A DNA stretch of 64,000 bases from CAYZED01 sp964477445 (GTDB taxonomy: Bacteria; Bacillota; Clostridia; Lutisporales; Lutisporaceae), in the NCBI GenBank assembly GCA_964477445.1, contig CAYZED010000004.1, forward strand, positions 1 through 64,000. The letters run 5' to 3'. Position numbers and translations under genes: made by a program. The number at the start of each line of letters is the position of its first letter. The stretch's first letter is position 1. Positions 26,343 through 35,076 of this stretch are shown one piece after another. A model generated the notes under the pieces. The model ran no database searches and was not told where the DNA came from. It was given only the letters and a program-made list of their open reading frames with translations.

Positions 26343-27383
26343 ATGAATAATAATATCAATGGTAATATAAATATTCCACGACAAGCACCAGTGCGACAGA
26401 ATGTACCTAACTTCAGAAATGGCATTCCTGCTAGTTTTATTACTTTCATGAAATCATTTCTAATCATCGCAGTAGTCATTATTCTAGTTTTGCTAATTAT
26501 AAATTCTTTCTTTTTTACAGTAAGCGAGTATCAACAAGCAATAGTAACGAGATTTGGAGAAATGAGAGAAGTAATATTAGACAAAAAAGATGCTGCTATT
26601 GAAAAAATGATAACCAGCGATTCAAGATTTAAAGGAATAAATATCAAGTACGGAAAAGGACTTTTCCTAAAAACTCCTTTCGTTGACAGTGTTGAGTTTT
26701 ATGATAACAGACTCCTAACATATGACACAGACCCTAGAGAGGTGACCACAAAGGATAAAAAGAAACTTATCGTTGATAACAATGGTCAATGGAAAATAGT
26801 AAACCCACTCCTTTTTAGAATCACTATGACAAATATAGGAAATGCAAATACAAGAATTGACGATATTATTTATTCAAGACTTAACGAAAGGATTGGGAAA
26901 ACTGAAGCCTCTACTCTAATTTCCGATAAGGTTTATGTTAGAAATATGCTAAACGAATTAAATGACACTGTAAACGTCGATGTCAAAGGTTATGGAATAG
27001 AGATTGTAGATAACCAAATCAGAAAAACTGACCTACCTCAACAAAATACAGAAAACATTTTTAACAGAATGAAAACTGAGAGAGAACAAAAGGCTAAACA
27101 ATACCGCTCCGAAGGAAAAGAGGAAGCGCAGCGAATAACATCTGAGTCTGACAAAGAAGCTATGATTATTGAAGCCGACGCATATAAGCAATCGCAAATA
27201 GTCCGCGGCCAGGGCGACGCTGAAGCCACACGAATTTATAATGCAGCATTCAATCAAGATCCAGACTTTTATGAATTCTACCGCACGCTACAAGCTTACA
27301 AGGTCACTTTGAAAGACAAAACCAAAATAGTTATCGATTCTAAGTCACCGTTTGCAAAATATTTATACGGCAGCGGTAACTAG
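26343..27383 (+). CDS. hflC: SPFH-domain protein, HflC-like
   Basis: A 35-residue Asn/Pro-rich cytoplasmic start, one membrane segment (~38-62), and an SPFH domain with SEYQQAIVTRFGEMREV, GLFLKTPFVDSVEFYDNRLL and GYGIEIVDNQIRKTDLP, then the charged coiled coil REQKAKQYRSEGKEEAQRI typical of HflC. 346 aa. ATG at 26343 follows GGAAGGAG. Partner of the HflK-like protein encoded just upstream. The Asn-rich N-terminus is longer than usual. Confidence 0.92.
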   Translation: MNNNINGNINIPRQAPVRQNVPNFRNGIPASFITFMKSFLIIAVVIILVLLIINSFFFTVSEYQQAIVTRFGEMREVILDKKDAAIEKMITSDSRFKGINIKYGKGLFLKTPFVDSVEFYDNRLLTYDTDPREVTTKDKKKLIVDNNGQWKIVNPLLFRITMTNIGNANTRIDDIIYSRLNERIGKTEASTLISDKVYVRNMLNELNDTVNVDVKGYGIEIVDNQIRKTDLPQQNTENIFNRMKTEREQKAKQYRSEGKEEAQRITSESDKEAMIIEADAYKQSQIVRGQGDAEATRIYNAAFNQDPDFYEFYRTLQAYKVTLKDKTKIVIDSKSPFAKYLYGSGN

Positions 27384-27390
27384 AATAATC

Positions 27391-27447
27391 AAAAGGGGAT
27401 GGTCATCAAGTTCAATTCAATGAACTGATGACACCCCCCCTTTTTTT
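27391..27447 (+). terminator. strong terminator after hflC
   Basis: Long hairpin with arms GGGG-GTCATCA-GTTCA and TGAAC-GATGAC-CCCC around a six-base loop, followed by seven Ts. It ends the small gene-hflK-hflC operon. Confidence 0.93.
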
Positions 27448-27589
27448 ACCCTATTAATTCGTCAATTATTTCTTCCCATCCGCGTATATGAGTCAATCTT
27501 TCAGTACATGAAAAACTTAACTTTTGCATAGCACGAAAAGTCCAAAAGTGTGAAATTCTAACTATAATGGTTATATTAGCTTTTCCAAA

Positions 27590-27627
27590 ATAAAAACAAA
27601 GCGCATCTACCTATAAAAGTAGTGCGC
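27590..27627 (-). terminator. terminator after the OmpA-like gene
   Basis: On the minus strand GCGCACTAC and GTAGATGCGC pair with one bulge, followed by a T-rich tract; located just past the stop of the minus-strand gene at 27630. Confidence 0.75.
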
Positions 27628-27629
27628 AA

Positions 27630-28145
27630 TTACTTTGTCTTTAATAAAACTTCAATCTTTCTAACTTCTTTTTCGTCATCGATATTTTCGTTGTTAATCC
27701 TCAGAAAATCTAATTCTTTTAACTTCAAAAATATTTTGTTCGAGCTTAGCCCATTATCCACAAAATATTTTTTAACGTTTTCTTGCCTAGCGGCTGTCAG
27801 TTTATACTGAACTTTCACCTTATCTGTAGAAATGCCGTTTTCGACAATTACTTTATACCCTGTTATTTCAATAGAATAATCATTTTTCGCCTTTGCGCTT
27901 TTAAGAATCATCTCTAGTACTGGAAGATTATCTGGCTTAATTTGAGCTTGTTTATTATCAAAATAAATTATCACTTTAGGTTTAAATGATGACTCTCCTG
28001 AAGCGAATTGATTCGTAATTTTTATAACTTTATCGATATTCCCGATAATAGCTGATGTTGTAAAAATCAGAACAAATACCATAAGCAAGACCAAAATAAA
28101 GAGCGCTGCCCAACCCTTACGAGTTAGCCTATAACCTTTTAGCAA
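27630..28145 (-). CDS. membrane protein with OmpA-like C-terminal domain
   Basis: 171 aa: a membrane segment at residues ~12-35 and an outside domain resembling an OmpA/MotB peptidoglycan-binding fold, from VIIYFDNKQAQIKPDNLPVLEMILKS through LTAARQENVKKYFVDNGLSSNKIFLKL. The classical peptidoglycan-contact residues are not clearly conserved, so binding is uncertain. The gene follows a 259-aa coiled-coil gene by two bases. A cell-wall anchoring or sensing role is inferred from the fold alone. Confidence 0.65.
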   Translation of the reverse strand: MLKGYRLTRKGWAALFILVLLMVFVLIFTTSAIIGNIDKVIKITNQFASGESSFKPKVIIYFDNKQAQIKPDNLPVLEMILKSAKAKNDYSIEITGYKVIVENGISTDKVKVQYKLTAARQENVKKYFVDNGLSSNKIFLKLKELDFLRINNENIDDEKEVRKIEVLLKTK

Positions 28146-28147
28146 AT

Positions 28148-28927
28148 CTACCTATCATTCTTTACGAATCCGATAATGTTCATCAGCCTTTGAACTTCAA
28201 ATTCGATTTCGAAATGCTGTGCTTCTTTAAGTGCTAATTTTTCTTCAATATGCTTCTTATGTTTTAATATTTCTTCATTTAACCTGGCTATTTCTTTTTC
28301 AGTATCAGAAACGCTAATTCCGATAGATTCCTCAAATCTGTTTTTATACTCCATTAATGTATTAATTCGTTCATCTCCATCACCCATCAATTTCTTCATA
28401 TCAAGATGCGAGGCTTGCATTAGCGCTACCAAAGATGCTCTTCTAACGTCCTGTGGAAGTGTCGCTGGGAGTGCATTAATAAAATTCTCTACCATGTATA
28501 TAGTTCCAATATCGCTCATATCGATATTCAACGCCTCGTATATTTCTTTAACGGACTTTTTCTCATTGTACTTATCTATAACAATTTGCTCCACAGTTGC
28601 AATCTCCTCCTTCGGAATTTCCGAATTTATTTTCTCATTACTCAAACTCAACTTTTCATCAATTCCTGCAACACTGGAATCAACATTTCTTAGTAGATTT
28701 CCAAGTCCAATTTCCTCTGCAGCCTTTTCAGCTCTAAGTAGATTTCCCGCATTTTCGGTGTCAAAATTCGCCTCACTCATGCTTTCCTTAATAATCTTTA
28801 CAGGAGTCTTAGATCCTCTAGTGTCTGGCTCAATCAACCCAAGTCTTTCAATTAGTGGCTTGCGTTTCTGACCATCCATGACATGACCAGATTTATTAAA
28901 ATTATTCTCGTCGTTCTTTTTCAACAT
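28148..28927 (-). CDS. hypothetical coiled-coil protein
   Basis: 259 aa, not recognised. The N-terminal ~90 residues are charged and probably disordered; residues ~105-185 look like a helical domain (IVIDKYNEKKSVKEIYEALN, then VENFINALPATLPQDVRRASLVALM); the last ~60 residues form a coiled coil (EKEIARLNEEILKHKKHIEEK). No signal peptide or membrane segment. ATG at 28927 follows GGGAGGAAG. It is paired with the OmpA-like membrane protein, two bases downstream, so the products may form a cytoplasm-to-envelope couple. Confidence 0.65.
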   Translation of the reverse strand: MLKKNDENNFNKSGHVMDGQKRKPLIERLGLIEPDTRGSKTPVKIIKESMSEANFDTENAGNLLRAEKAAEEIGLGNLLRNVDSSVAGIDEKLSLSNEKINSEIPKEEIATVEQIVIDKYNEKKSVKEIYEALNIDMSDIGTIYMVENFINALPATLPQDVRRASLVALMQASHLDMKKLMGDGDERINTLMEYKNRFEESIGISVSDTEKEIARLNEEILKHKKHIEEKLALKEAQHFEIEFEVQRLMNIIGFVKNDR

Positions 28928-29083
28928 AGACTTCCTCCCATTAACAGCACAAATTTATATGAATCCATAATAAAACCGAAATAAATACAAAAACACACTT
29001 ATCTACATTATATCAGCAAAAAAATTTAGTTCAAATGTTTTTAATGAAATTTCTTAATAAAGTTCATATAAAAACCAAAAAAA

Positions 29084-29115
29084 CGTAACATTATGAAAAT
29101 GTAACGTTTTTTTAT
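29084..29115. terminator. terminator beside the LuxR-type gene
   Basis: AACGT-ACATT and AATGT-ACGTT pair around ATGA with one mismatch, with T runs on both strands. It follows the stop of the minus-strand LuxR-type gene. Confidence 0.85.
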
Positions 29116-29142
29116 TAAAAACAGCATTGAAATAAAATGATT

Positions 29143-29430
29143 CTATTCATTAATCAATTGAGGCGGGAACTCATAGTTGTCAACAAATGCTAAAAATTCC
29201 TTTTTTCGTCTAACGTTTAGCTTAGAATAAATTCTACTAATATGAGTTTTTACGGTATTTCTAGAAATACCATATTTCGCTCCTATGGTTTCATAATCGT
29301 AGCGTTCATATAGCAAAGATGCAATCATCACTTCCCTGGGTGTCATACGATTTTCTTTAATCATACAATCATTTATTTCACATATCCTATTCTTAGCTCT
29401 AAAGTTTTCCCTTGCGCTTATGCTGATCAT
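29143..29430 (-). CDS. small LuxR/GerE-type helix-turn-helix protein
   Basis: 95 aa, consisting of little more than a GerE-like DNA-binding domain: MTPREVMIASLLYERYDYETIGAKYGISRNTVKTHISRIYSKLNV. No receiver or ligand domain is present, as in GerE itself. ATG at 29430 follows GGAGGGCATT. It stands alone between a hypothetical gene pair and the divergent glutaredoxin/FTR operon, so it could regulate either, but no site evidence supports this. Confidence 0.88.
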   Translation of the reverse strand: MISISARENFRAKNRICEINDCMIKENRMTPREVMIASLLYERYDYETIGAKYGISRNTVKTHISRIYSKLNVRRKKEFLAFVDNYEFPPQLINE

Positions 29431-29709
29431 AATGCCCTCCGATGCTTATTATAGTTTAACAGGCATATACAAATATGTGCTTTATATTTATATTTTACCT
29501 TGTTACCAGTATAAATCATCACCCATTATAGAATATTACAAACTATTTTTTTAATTCACGTTTTTTTAAATAGGACTAAAGAACTATATAAATTTGCTTT
29601 TGTTATGTATAAACCGATTGATTAATGTTAAAATAATACTATGAGTAAAGCTGAAAAACATAAATAAAATTATTTAAGAAATATGGTACAAACCAGAAAT
29701 GAGGAAGAA

Positions 29710-30027
29710 ATGAATAATTTATCAAAAAATTTCACACGTGTTCCAGGAAGAAAAACTGCTGACTTATTGCTATTTGCACTTTCGACTTGTGGTTGGTGTA
29801 AAAAAACAAGAGAAATACTCGACCGCGAAGGTGTTGAATATGATTACGTATATGTCGATAACTTCATCGGAAAAGATGGTGAAGAACTAGATAATCAGGT
29901 CAGAAAATGGAATCCACGCGAGAGTTATCCCGTAATAGTCGTAAATAATATCTTTTCAATCATAGGTTATAAAGAAGATAAAATACTAAAAGCTATTGAG
30001 GAGGGTGAAAATGCAAAAGACTGCTGA
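29710..30027 (+). CDS. glutaredoxin-like protein (CGWC)
   Basis: 105 aa with the thioredoxin-fold order of small glutaredoxins: strand LLLFALST, active site CGWC at residues 27-30, GVEYDYVYVDN, and the cis-Pro motif SYPVIVVNN. The frame is open from 29683, but ATG at 29710 is preferred because GAGGAAGAA precedes it. It overlaps the FTR-rubredoxin gene by 17 bp, so the two are co-translated; the likely role is to accept electrons from that reductase and reduce protein disulfides. NrdH-like function is possible (see findings). Confidence 0.88.
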   Translation: MNNLSKNFTRVPGRKTADLLLFALSTCGWCKKTREILDREGVEYDYVYVDNFIGKDGEELDNQVRKWNPRESYPVIVVNNIFSIIGYKEDKILKAIEEGENAKDC

Positions 30028-30502
30028 TGATTTGTTAGAGGACCTAAAGAAAAAAACACTATCTAGTGGCTATCTTTTATCTAATGACACTGACCTATTA
30101 TTCACTTTATGTAATGGCTTACTGCTAAACGAAGAACGCTATGGATATCAAGCTTGCCCGTGTAGAAGAGTTAAAGGAAATAAAGAAGAAGATTTAGATA
30201 TAATTTGTCCCTGCGATTATAGAGATGGAGATCTTGAAACTTATGGTTCTTGCTATTGCGGTTTATATGTCTCAAAAGAAATTTTTTCAGGAGAAATATC
30301 CCTAACTTCTATTCCCGAAAGCAGGCCTACTTCCGAAGAGCGAAAACTAAAATTCTCGAAATCTATCCAAACTAATGGATTGCCTTTACAGGTATGGAGG
30401 TGTAAAGTTTGTGGTTACTTATGCGCTAGAGAAGCGCCTCCTGCAGTATGTCCTATATGTAAGGTAGAAAAAGAACGATTCGAGATATTTAGAATAATAT
30501 AA
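30011..30502 (+). CDS. ferredoxin-thioredoxin reductase catalytic domain fused to rubredoxin-like domain
   Basis: 163 aa. The N-terminal domain has the seven cysteines of the FTR catalytic chain at residues 34, 49, 51, 66, 68, 81 and 83 (CPC, CPC and CYC motifs); these hold the [4Fe-4S] cluster and redox-active disulfide. The C-terminal part, WRCKVCGYLC then CPICKVEKERFEIF, is a rubredoxin-type iron site as at the end of rubrerythrins. ATG at 30011 follows GGAGGGTGAAA. Such FTR-rubredoxin fusions occur in anaerobes and archaea (ferredoxin:disulfide reductase). It probably passes ferredoxin electrons to the adjacent glutaredoxin. Confidence 0.88.
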   Translation: MQKTADDLLEDLKKKTLSSGYLLSNDTDLLFTLCNGLLLNEERYGYQACPCRRVKGNKEEDLDIICPCDYRDGDLETYGSCYCGLYVSKEIFSGEISLTSIPESRPTSEERKLKFSKSIQTNGLPLQVWRCKVCGYLCAREAPPAVCPICKVEKERFEIFRII

Positions 30503-30544
30503 GTTAATAACAAAGAATCATAGAAATCCAGACATATACTTATA

Positions 30545-32629
30545 TTAATTCATTGTAATAGTTTTCTCGTGTATGCTTTTTTTTACTATATCTGATGTCA
30601 GATATTCTAAGACTTCATTGAAAGGTAATGGGGTGCTGAATAGATATCCTTGCGCAAACCGGCATCCCAATTCTTTTATTATCTTTAGCTGTTCGTGTGT
30701 TTCCACTCCCTCTGCCACCATAAAATACCTGAATTTTTTTGACATTAAATATACCGCTGCAAGTATAGCCTTATCTTCTTCAGAATTAACAACATCGTTT
30801 GTGAACGATTTATCAATCTTTACACACGAAATAGGCAACGATTTTAAATAACTAAGCGAAGAATAACCTGTTCCAAAATCATCTAAAGTAATAGAAATAC
30901 CAGCATCATTAAATGCTTCAAGCATTTCAATTCTATTCTTTCCATCCTGAAGAGCAACACTTTCTGTCACTTCAATTATAAAATTCTTTCTATCAATTTT
31001 TCGTTTATCTACAGAATCAAGTACAAAATCCAATAGTTTCCAATTTCCAAATTGCTTAACTGAAAAGTTTACACCTACTCTAATTTGATCATGTCCATTT
31101 TGTGCAAGCTTTTCGAGAGCAATGCATACTTTTTCTATAACAATCTCACCAATCTGAATAATTAAGCCCGTTTCTTCAGCGAGTGGTATAAATTCCATCG
31201 GATTTATTATTTTTCCGTTACTCTTCCATCTGATAAGTGACTCAAGAGCGAATACATTGCCTTTCTTTAAATCAATGATTGGCTGAAAATACAACTCAAA
31301 CTCATCTTGGTCAATTGCTTTTCGGAGACTTAATTCAATCTCAGCTTTTCTAATAATAGCTTCTCTCATTTCATCCCTATAAAACTGAAAGCAGTTTCTT
31401 CCAGCCTCCTTTGCTTTGTACATAGCCATTTCAGCGCATTTAGATAAATCATTGGCCCTTTTTCCGTCTAAAGGGTACATTGCTACTCCAATACTCAGCG
31501 TAATATATATTTCCCTGCTATTTATAATAAAAGGCATCAAAAACATTTCCTGAAAATGTATAACACGATCAAGCATATCGTTACTTCCCATAAGTTCAGT
31601 GAAAATTACTTCGAACGTATCTCCGCCCGTTCTACCAATAATTACGTTATCGCTTATCGATTTCTGTGATCTCTTCGCAATTTCAACTAAGACCAAATCT
31701 CCAAATTCATGCCCATAGCTATCATTGATAACCTTAAAATTATCAATATCAACCAAAGCTAGTCCTATAACCATTTTCGGGTTATCTATCAAGAGTTTCT
31801 TTAATTCTTCTGAAAATCCAAATTTATTAAAAAGTTTTGTTAAATTATCAAAATAAGCAATTTTTTTAATTTCTTCTTCTTTGTTCTTTCTTTCGCTGAT
31901 ATCACTATGATAACCAATAATTCTTAATATGGAACCTTCTTCGTTAATTATTACCTGACCCCGACTCATCATCCATCTATATTTTCCCGTTGAATCTAAC
32001 AATCTTAATTCTGTATTATATCCACTATTTTTCCCTTTAATAAAATCTATTTTCGCTTGATTAATTTTTTCCCAATCATCTGGATGAACTAATGAATCAA
32101 ATGCTTCAACTCTATTTGCCATAGAATCCATATCATAACCTAGTAACATACGCGTTTTCGGGAACCAAAACTCTCCTGTTACAACATTCCAATCCCAAAT
32201 ACAGTCATTTGAGCCCTGTATAGCAAGTCGAAATTTTTCATCACTTTCCTGGAGTTCTGTTTCTCTTTTTTTAACTTCAAAAATTTTTTCCTGCAATTCA
32301 CTATTTAAAGTCTTTAATTCTACATTAGTTTTTAATACGTTATCTAAATTATTTCTTATACTTTCTTCATTGTCACTCAATTCTTTATTTAATGATCTAA
32401 CCACAACGAATAGCAATATTGTTGTTACAAACATAAAAAACCATCCCTTATATGTTGACCAATTATAGAACTTTTCACTTTCTTTAACAAAAAAGGACAG
32501 TATAAGATCAGATAAATATATCCACAGCGATCCAAAAACTGTATAGATAAGGCAGACAAGCAAAGTCGCCCTTAAATATTTGTTTTTGATTTTTAGAAGT
32601 TTTTTTTGAGGTGTTTTTTGAGTTCTCAT
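30545..32629 (-). CDS. membrane PAS-GGDEF-EAL protein, probable c-di-GMP phosphodiesterase
   Basis: 694 aa: two membrane segments (~18-78), a coiled coil, a PAS/PAC sensor (~130-250; DCIWDWNVVTGEFWFPK), a GGDEF domain and an EAL domain. The GGDEF signature is GGDTF (335-339), lacking the usual glutamate, so cyclase activity is probably lost or the domain binds GTP as a regulator. The EAL domain keeps its catalytic residues (E463 in ALESLIRW; DDFGTGYSSLSYL; EGVET), so it probably hydrolyses c-di-GMP. ATG at 32629 follows GGGTGAT. Single gene; PAS ligand unknown. Confidence 0.92.
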   Translation of the reverse strand: MRTQKTPQKKLLKIKNKYLRATLLVCLIYTVFGSLWIYLSDLILSFFVKESEKFYNWSTYKGWFFMFVTTILLFVVVRSLNKELSDNEESIRNNLDNVLKTNVELKTLNSELQEKIFEVKKRETELQESDEKFRLAIQGSNDCIWDWNVVTGEFWFPKTRMLLGYDMDSMANRVEAFDSLVHPDDWEKINQAKIDFIKGKNSGYNTELRLLDSTGKYRWMMSRGQVIINEEGSILRIIGYHSDISERKNKEEEIKKIAYFDNLTKLFNKFGFSEELKKLLIDNPKMVIGLALVDIDNFKVINDSYGHEFGDLVLVEIAKRSQKSISDNVIIGRTGGDTFEVIFTELMGSNDMLDRVIHFQEMFLMPFIINSREIYITLSIGVAMYPLDGKRANDLSKCAEMAMYKAKEAGRNCFQFYRDEMREAIIRKAEIELSLRKAIDQDEFELYFQPIIDLKKGNVFALESLIRWKSNGKIINPMEFIPLAEETGLIIQIGEIVIEKVCIALEKLAQNGHDQIRVGVNFSVKQFGNWKLLDFVLDSVDKRKIDRKNFIIEVTESVALQDGKNRIEMLEAFNDAGISITLDDFGTGYSSLSYLKSLPISCVKIDKSFTNDVVNSEEDKAILAAVYLMSKKFRYFMVAEGVETHEQLKIIKELGCRFAQGYLFSTPLPFNEVLEYLTSDIVKKSIHEKTITMN

Positions 32630-32657
32630 TCTATCACCCTATTCATAACTTATTTAA

Positions 32658-33404
32658 TCAGTATCCCAGGACACCATTAATATAAGCTTCGATATTTGTT
32701 CTTATAGGCATAAGATAAATATCTCCATCTATCTCATTGACTTTTTTAATTATTTTCCTAGCTACTTCGATATTGGTATTCCAATCAGGTTCGAATCCTC
32801 TCGGAAATATTGCTCTATTCTTTACTTCCCAATATCTTAGGCTGTTATGATTCAATATAGGTGTAATTCCCCAGAAAACCTTATATCCATCTAGCATTTC
32901 TTCATAAAATTCAAGATAGCGTTCATCAAAAAAAGGCTGTGTATAGAATCCTACTGCACCTGCATCCTCTTTTCTTTGGACATATTCAAGTTCTGTCCTA
33001 ACCCCGCTTCTATATTGATCTATGGCTGCATATACTTTTATATTTGGCAACTCTCTTTGAAACTTTCTTATTACGTCCACGGAAGTAGATGTATAAATTT
33101 TCCTGTTAAAATCCTGTGGTGGATCTCCTGTTAAAACCAGCACCTCTTCTGTTCCATTTTCAATAAGAAATTCAGCCATCGGAAGCGGTTTTTTCATATC
33201 AATATCCATTGCTCGAATATGTGGAACGGCTGTCTTAAAGTGCTTTTTTGCTTCTGCACACGCTTCCCAACTTCTAATATCAAACCTTAATAAATCAGGA
33301 ATATTTACTGAGTCAAATTCCTTAAATTCTGATTGAATTTTATTAAACTCAACTTTCAATTCACTCCAAGACCTAGGAACAAGTTCAACCGACATTCTTC
33401 CCAT
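32658..33404 (-). CDS. methylenetetrahydrofolate-reductase-like protein
   Basis: A 248-aa TIM-barrel protein related to MetF: AVPHIRAMDIDMKKPLP, EEVLVLTGDPPQ, and AGAVGFYTQPFFDERYLEFYEEM correspond to family strands that bind folate and flavin. It is shorter than MetF (~290 aa) and the N-terminal catalytic glutamate region differs, so its substrate is uncertain. The frame is open to 33422, but ATG at 33404 has GGAGG correctly placed. It follows comEB with a 60-bp gap. Confidence 0.75.
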   Translation of the reverse strand: MGRMSVELVPRSWSELKVEFNKIQSEFKEFDSVNIPDLLRFDIRSWEACAEAKKHFKTAVPHIRAMDIDMKKPLPMAEFLIENGTEEVLVLTGDPPQDFNRKIYTSTSVDVIRKFQRELPNIKVYAAIDQYRSGVRTELEYVQRKEDAGAVGFYTQPFFDERYLEFYEEMLDGYKVFWGITPILNHNSLRYWEVKNRAIFPRGFEPDWNTNIEVARKIIKKVNEIDGDIYLMPIRTNIEAYINGVLGY

Positions 33405-33465
33405 AAGCGCCTCCAATATCAAGTTATAATTTCAATTCAAGTCCAATCTGATTTCTTTTCGATTT

Positions 33466-33906
33466 TTATCCGATTTTGATTACTTCGACGCCTGCTTCTT
33501 TAAGCATTTTTAGACCTAAATCCTCAGGATAGCTTTCCCTCATTACAACTCTGACAATCTCTGCATTTATTATCATTTTTGCACAAACTACGCAAGGTGA
33601 GAGTGTAACATAAATGGAAGCGCCCTTTATAGGGCTCCCAAAAACTGCTGCTTGAATAATTGCATTCTGCTCTGCATGAAGTCCTCTACAAAGCTCATGT
33701 CGCTCTCCTGAAGGGACTTTCATCTGTTCTCTGAGACAACCAACCACCGAACAATGCGCAACTCCTTTAGGGGCACCATTATAGCCCGTGCTAAGAATTC
33801 TATTATCTTTTACGATTACAGCACCAACGCTTCTTCTCCCACACGTAGATCTCTGTTTAACAACGTCAGCAATAGTCATAAAGTATTCTGTCCAATTTTG
33901 TCTCAT
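33466..33906 (-). CDS. comEB: dCMP deaminase
   Basis: Zinc deaminase making dUMP from dCMP for thymidylate synthesis. The metal motif HAEQNAI and SPCVVCAKMI supplies one His and two Cys ligands plus the catalytic Glu; TCGRRSVGAVIV and GYNGAPKGVAHC are typical. A GTG at 33918 is also in frame, but ATG at 33906 has GGAGG in front. 146 aa. It follows upp closely, forming a pyrimidine-nucleotide group. Confidence 0.92.
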   Translation of the reverse strand: MRQNWTEYFMTIADVVKQRSTCGRRSVGAVIVKDNRILSTGYNGAPKGVAHCSVVGCLREQMKVPSGERHELCRGLHAEQNAIIQAAVFGSPIKGASIYVTLSPCVVCAKMIINAEIVRVVMRESYPEDLGLKMLKEAGVEVIKIG

Positions 33907-33917
33907 ATAATCCTCCA

Positions 33918-34553
33918 CTATTTTGTTCCAAAAAGTCTGTCTCCAGCATCTCCAAGACCTGGAACAATATAGCCATGTTCGTTTAATCCTTCATCAATTG
34001 ATGCTACATAAATTTCGACATCTGGATGCTCGTCCTGAACTGCCTTAATTCCTTCAGGTGCAGCTAACAAATTCACTAGTTTAATAGTTTTTGCGCCCTT
34101 TTCCTTAAGAAAAGTTATAGCTGCGGAAGCTGAGCCTCCTGTCGCAAGCATTGGGTCCAAAATAATGATATCTCTTTCAGAAATATCTGACGGTAGTTTA
34201 CAATAATATTCAACTGGTTTAAGCGTAATAGGATCTCTATACAATCCGATATGACCGACTTTAGCGGCAGGAACTAACTTAAGAACTCCTTCAACCATTC
34301 CAAGCCCAGCTCTTAAAATAGGTACAATTCCTAATTTCTTTCCAGACATCACCTTTGATTTAGTTACGCAAATTGGCGTTTCTACTTCGCACTCTTCAAG
34401 TTGCAGATTCCTGGTAACTTCATAAGCCATTAGCATCGCAAGTTCTTCAACTAGTTCTCTAAATTCTTTTACCCCTGTGTTTTTGTCTCTCAAAATGGTG
34501 AGTTTGTGTTGTACTAATGGGTGATCAATTACCGTTACTTTATCATAATTCAT
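33918..34553 (-). CDS. upp: uracil phosphoribosyltransferase
   Basis: Pyrimidine salvage: uracil plus PRPP to UMP. The 211-aa sequence is a standard UPRTase: LTILRDKNTGVKEFRELVEE, PILRAGLGMVEG, the PRPP-binding loop DPMLATGGSASAA, and the C-terminal DAGDRLFGTK. ATG at 34553 with only a weak ribosome site. It lies between rpiB and comEB, as in the ywl-upp region of other Firmicutes. Confidence 0.97.
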   Translation of the reverse strand: MNYDKVTVIDHPLVQHKLTILRDKNTGVKEFRELVEELAMLMAYEVTRNLQLEECEVETPICVTKSKVMSGKKLGIVPILRAGLGMVEGVLKLVPAAKVGHIGLYRDPITLKPVEYYCKLPSDISERDIIILDPMLATGGSASAAITFLKEKGAKTIKLVNLLAAPEGIKAVQDEHPDVEIYVASIDEGLNEHGYIVPGLGDAGDRLFGTK

Positions 34554-34564
34554 GATTTGCTCTC

Positions 34565-35002
34565 TTATGCTTCAATTGCTGATATCATATCAACTCTTCT
34601 AGCATGCCTCCCGCCTTCAAATTTTGTTTCAAACCAAATATCTACTATCATTAAAGCATGCCCTAACCCAATAACTCGCTCTCCTAAAGCTAATACATTG
34701 GCATCATTATGTGACCTGCTAGCTTTGGCAGAAAAACAATCTCCACAGACTGCAGCTCGTATTCCTTTTACTTTGTTAGCTGCTATAGAGATTCCAATTC
34801 CTGTCCCACAAATCAAAACACCCTTTTCATATTCTCCAGATGCTACGGCTTCTCCAACAGTTTTCCCTTGGTTTGGATAATCAACTGATTCTCCTGAATG
34901 ACATCCAAAATCCGTTATTTCGAATCCTTTTTCTACTAGATGTTTTTTTATGGCTTCTTTGTAAGAATACCCTGCATGATCGCAACCGATTGCAATTTTC
35001 AT
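34565..35002 (-). CDS. rpiB: ribose-5-phosphate isomerase B
   Basis: Interconverts ribose-5-P and ribulose-5-P. 145-aa RpiB/LacAB family protein: IAIGCDHAGYSYKEAI at the N-terminus, VLICGTGIGISIAANKVKGIRAAVCGD with the catalytic Cys, and SRSHNDANVLALGERVIG. ATG at 35002 follows TTGGAGGATCATTT. Upstream in the transcript is ywlE; downstream, 12 bp away, upp. Confidence 0.96.
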   Translation of the reverse strand: MKIAIGCDHAGYSYKEAIKKHLVEKGFEITDFGCHSGESVDYPNQGKTVGEAVASGEYEKGVLICGTGIGISIAANKVKGIRAAVCGDCFSAKASRSHNDANVLALGERVIGLGHALMIVDIWFETKFEGGRHARRVDMISAIEA

Positions 35003-35040
35003 AAATGATCCTCCAATATAACTTCCAAATTTACTTTTTT

Positions 35041-35071
35041 ACTGCTTTTTATGGCTTTTTATGGCTTTTTT
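35041..35071 (-). repeat. 10-bp tandem repeat between ywlE and rpiB
   Basis: About three tandem copies of ATGGCTTTTT (plus strand) in the spacer. It resembles in style the longer tandem duplications in the his operon spacers. Confidence 0.75.
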
Positions 35072-35076
35072 AAGGC

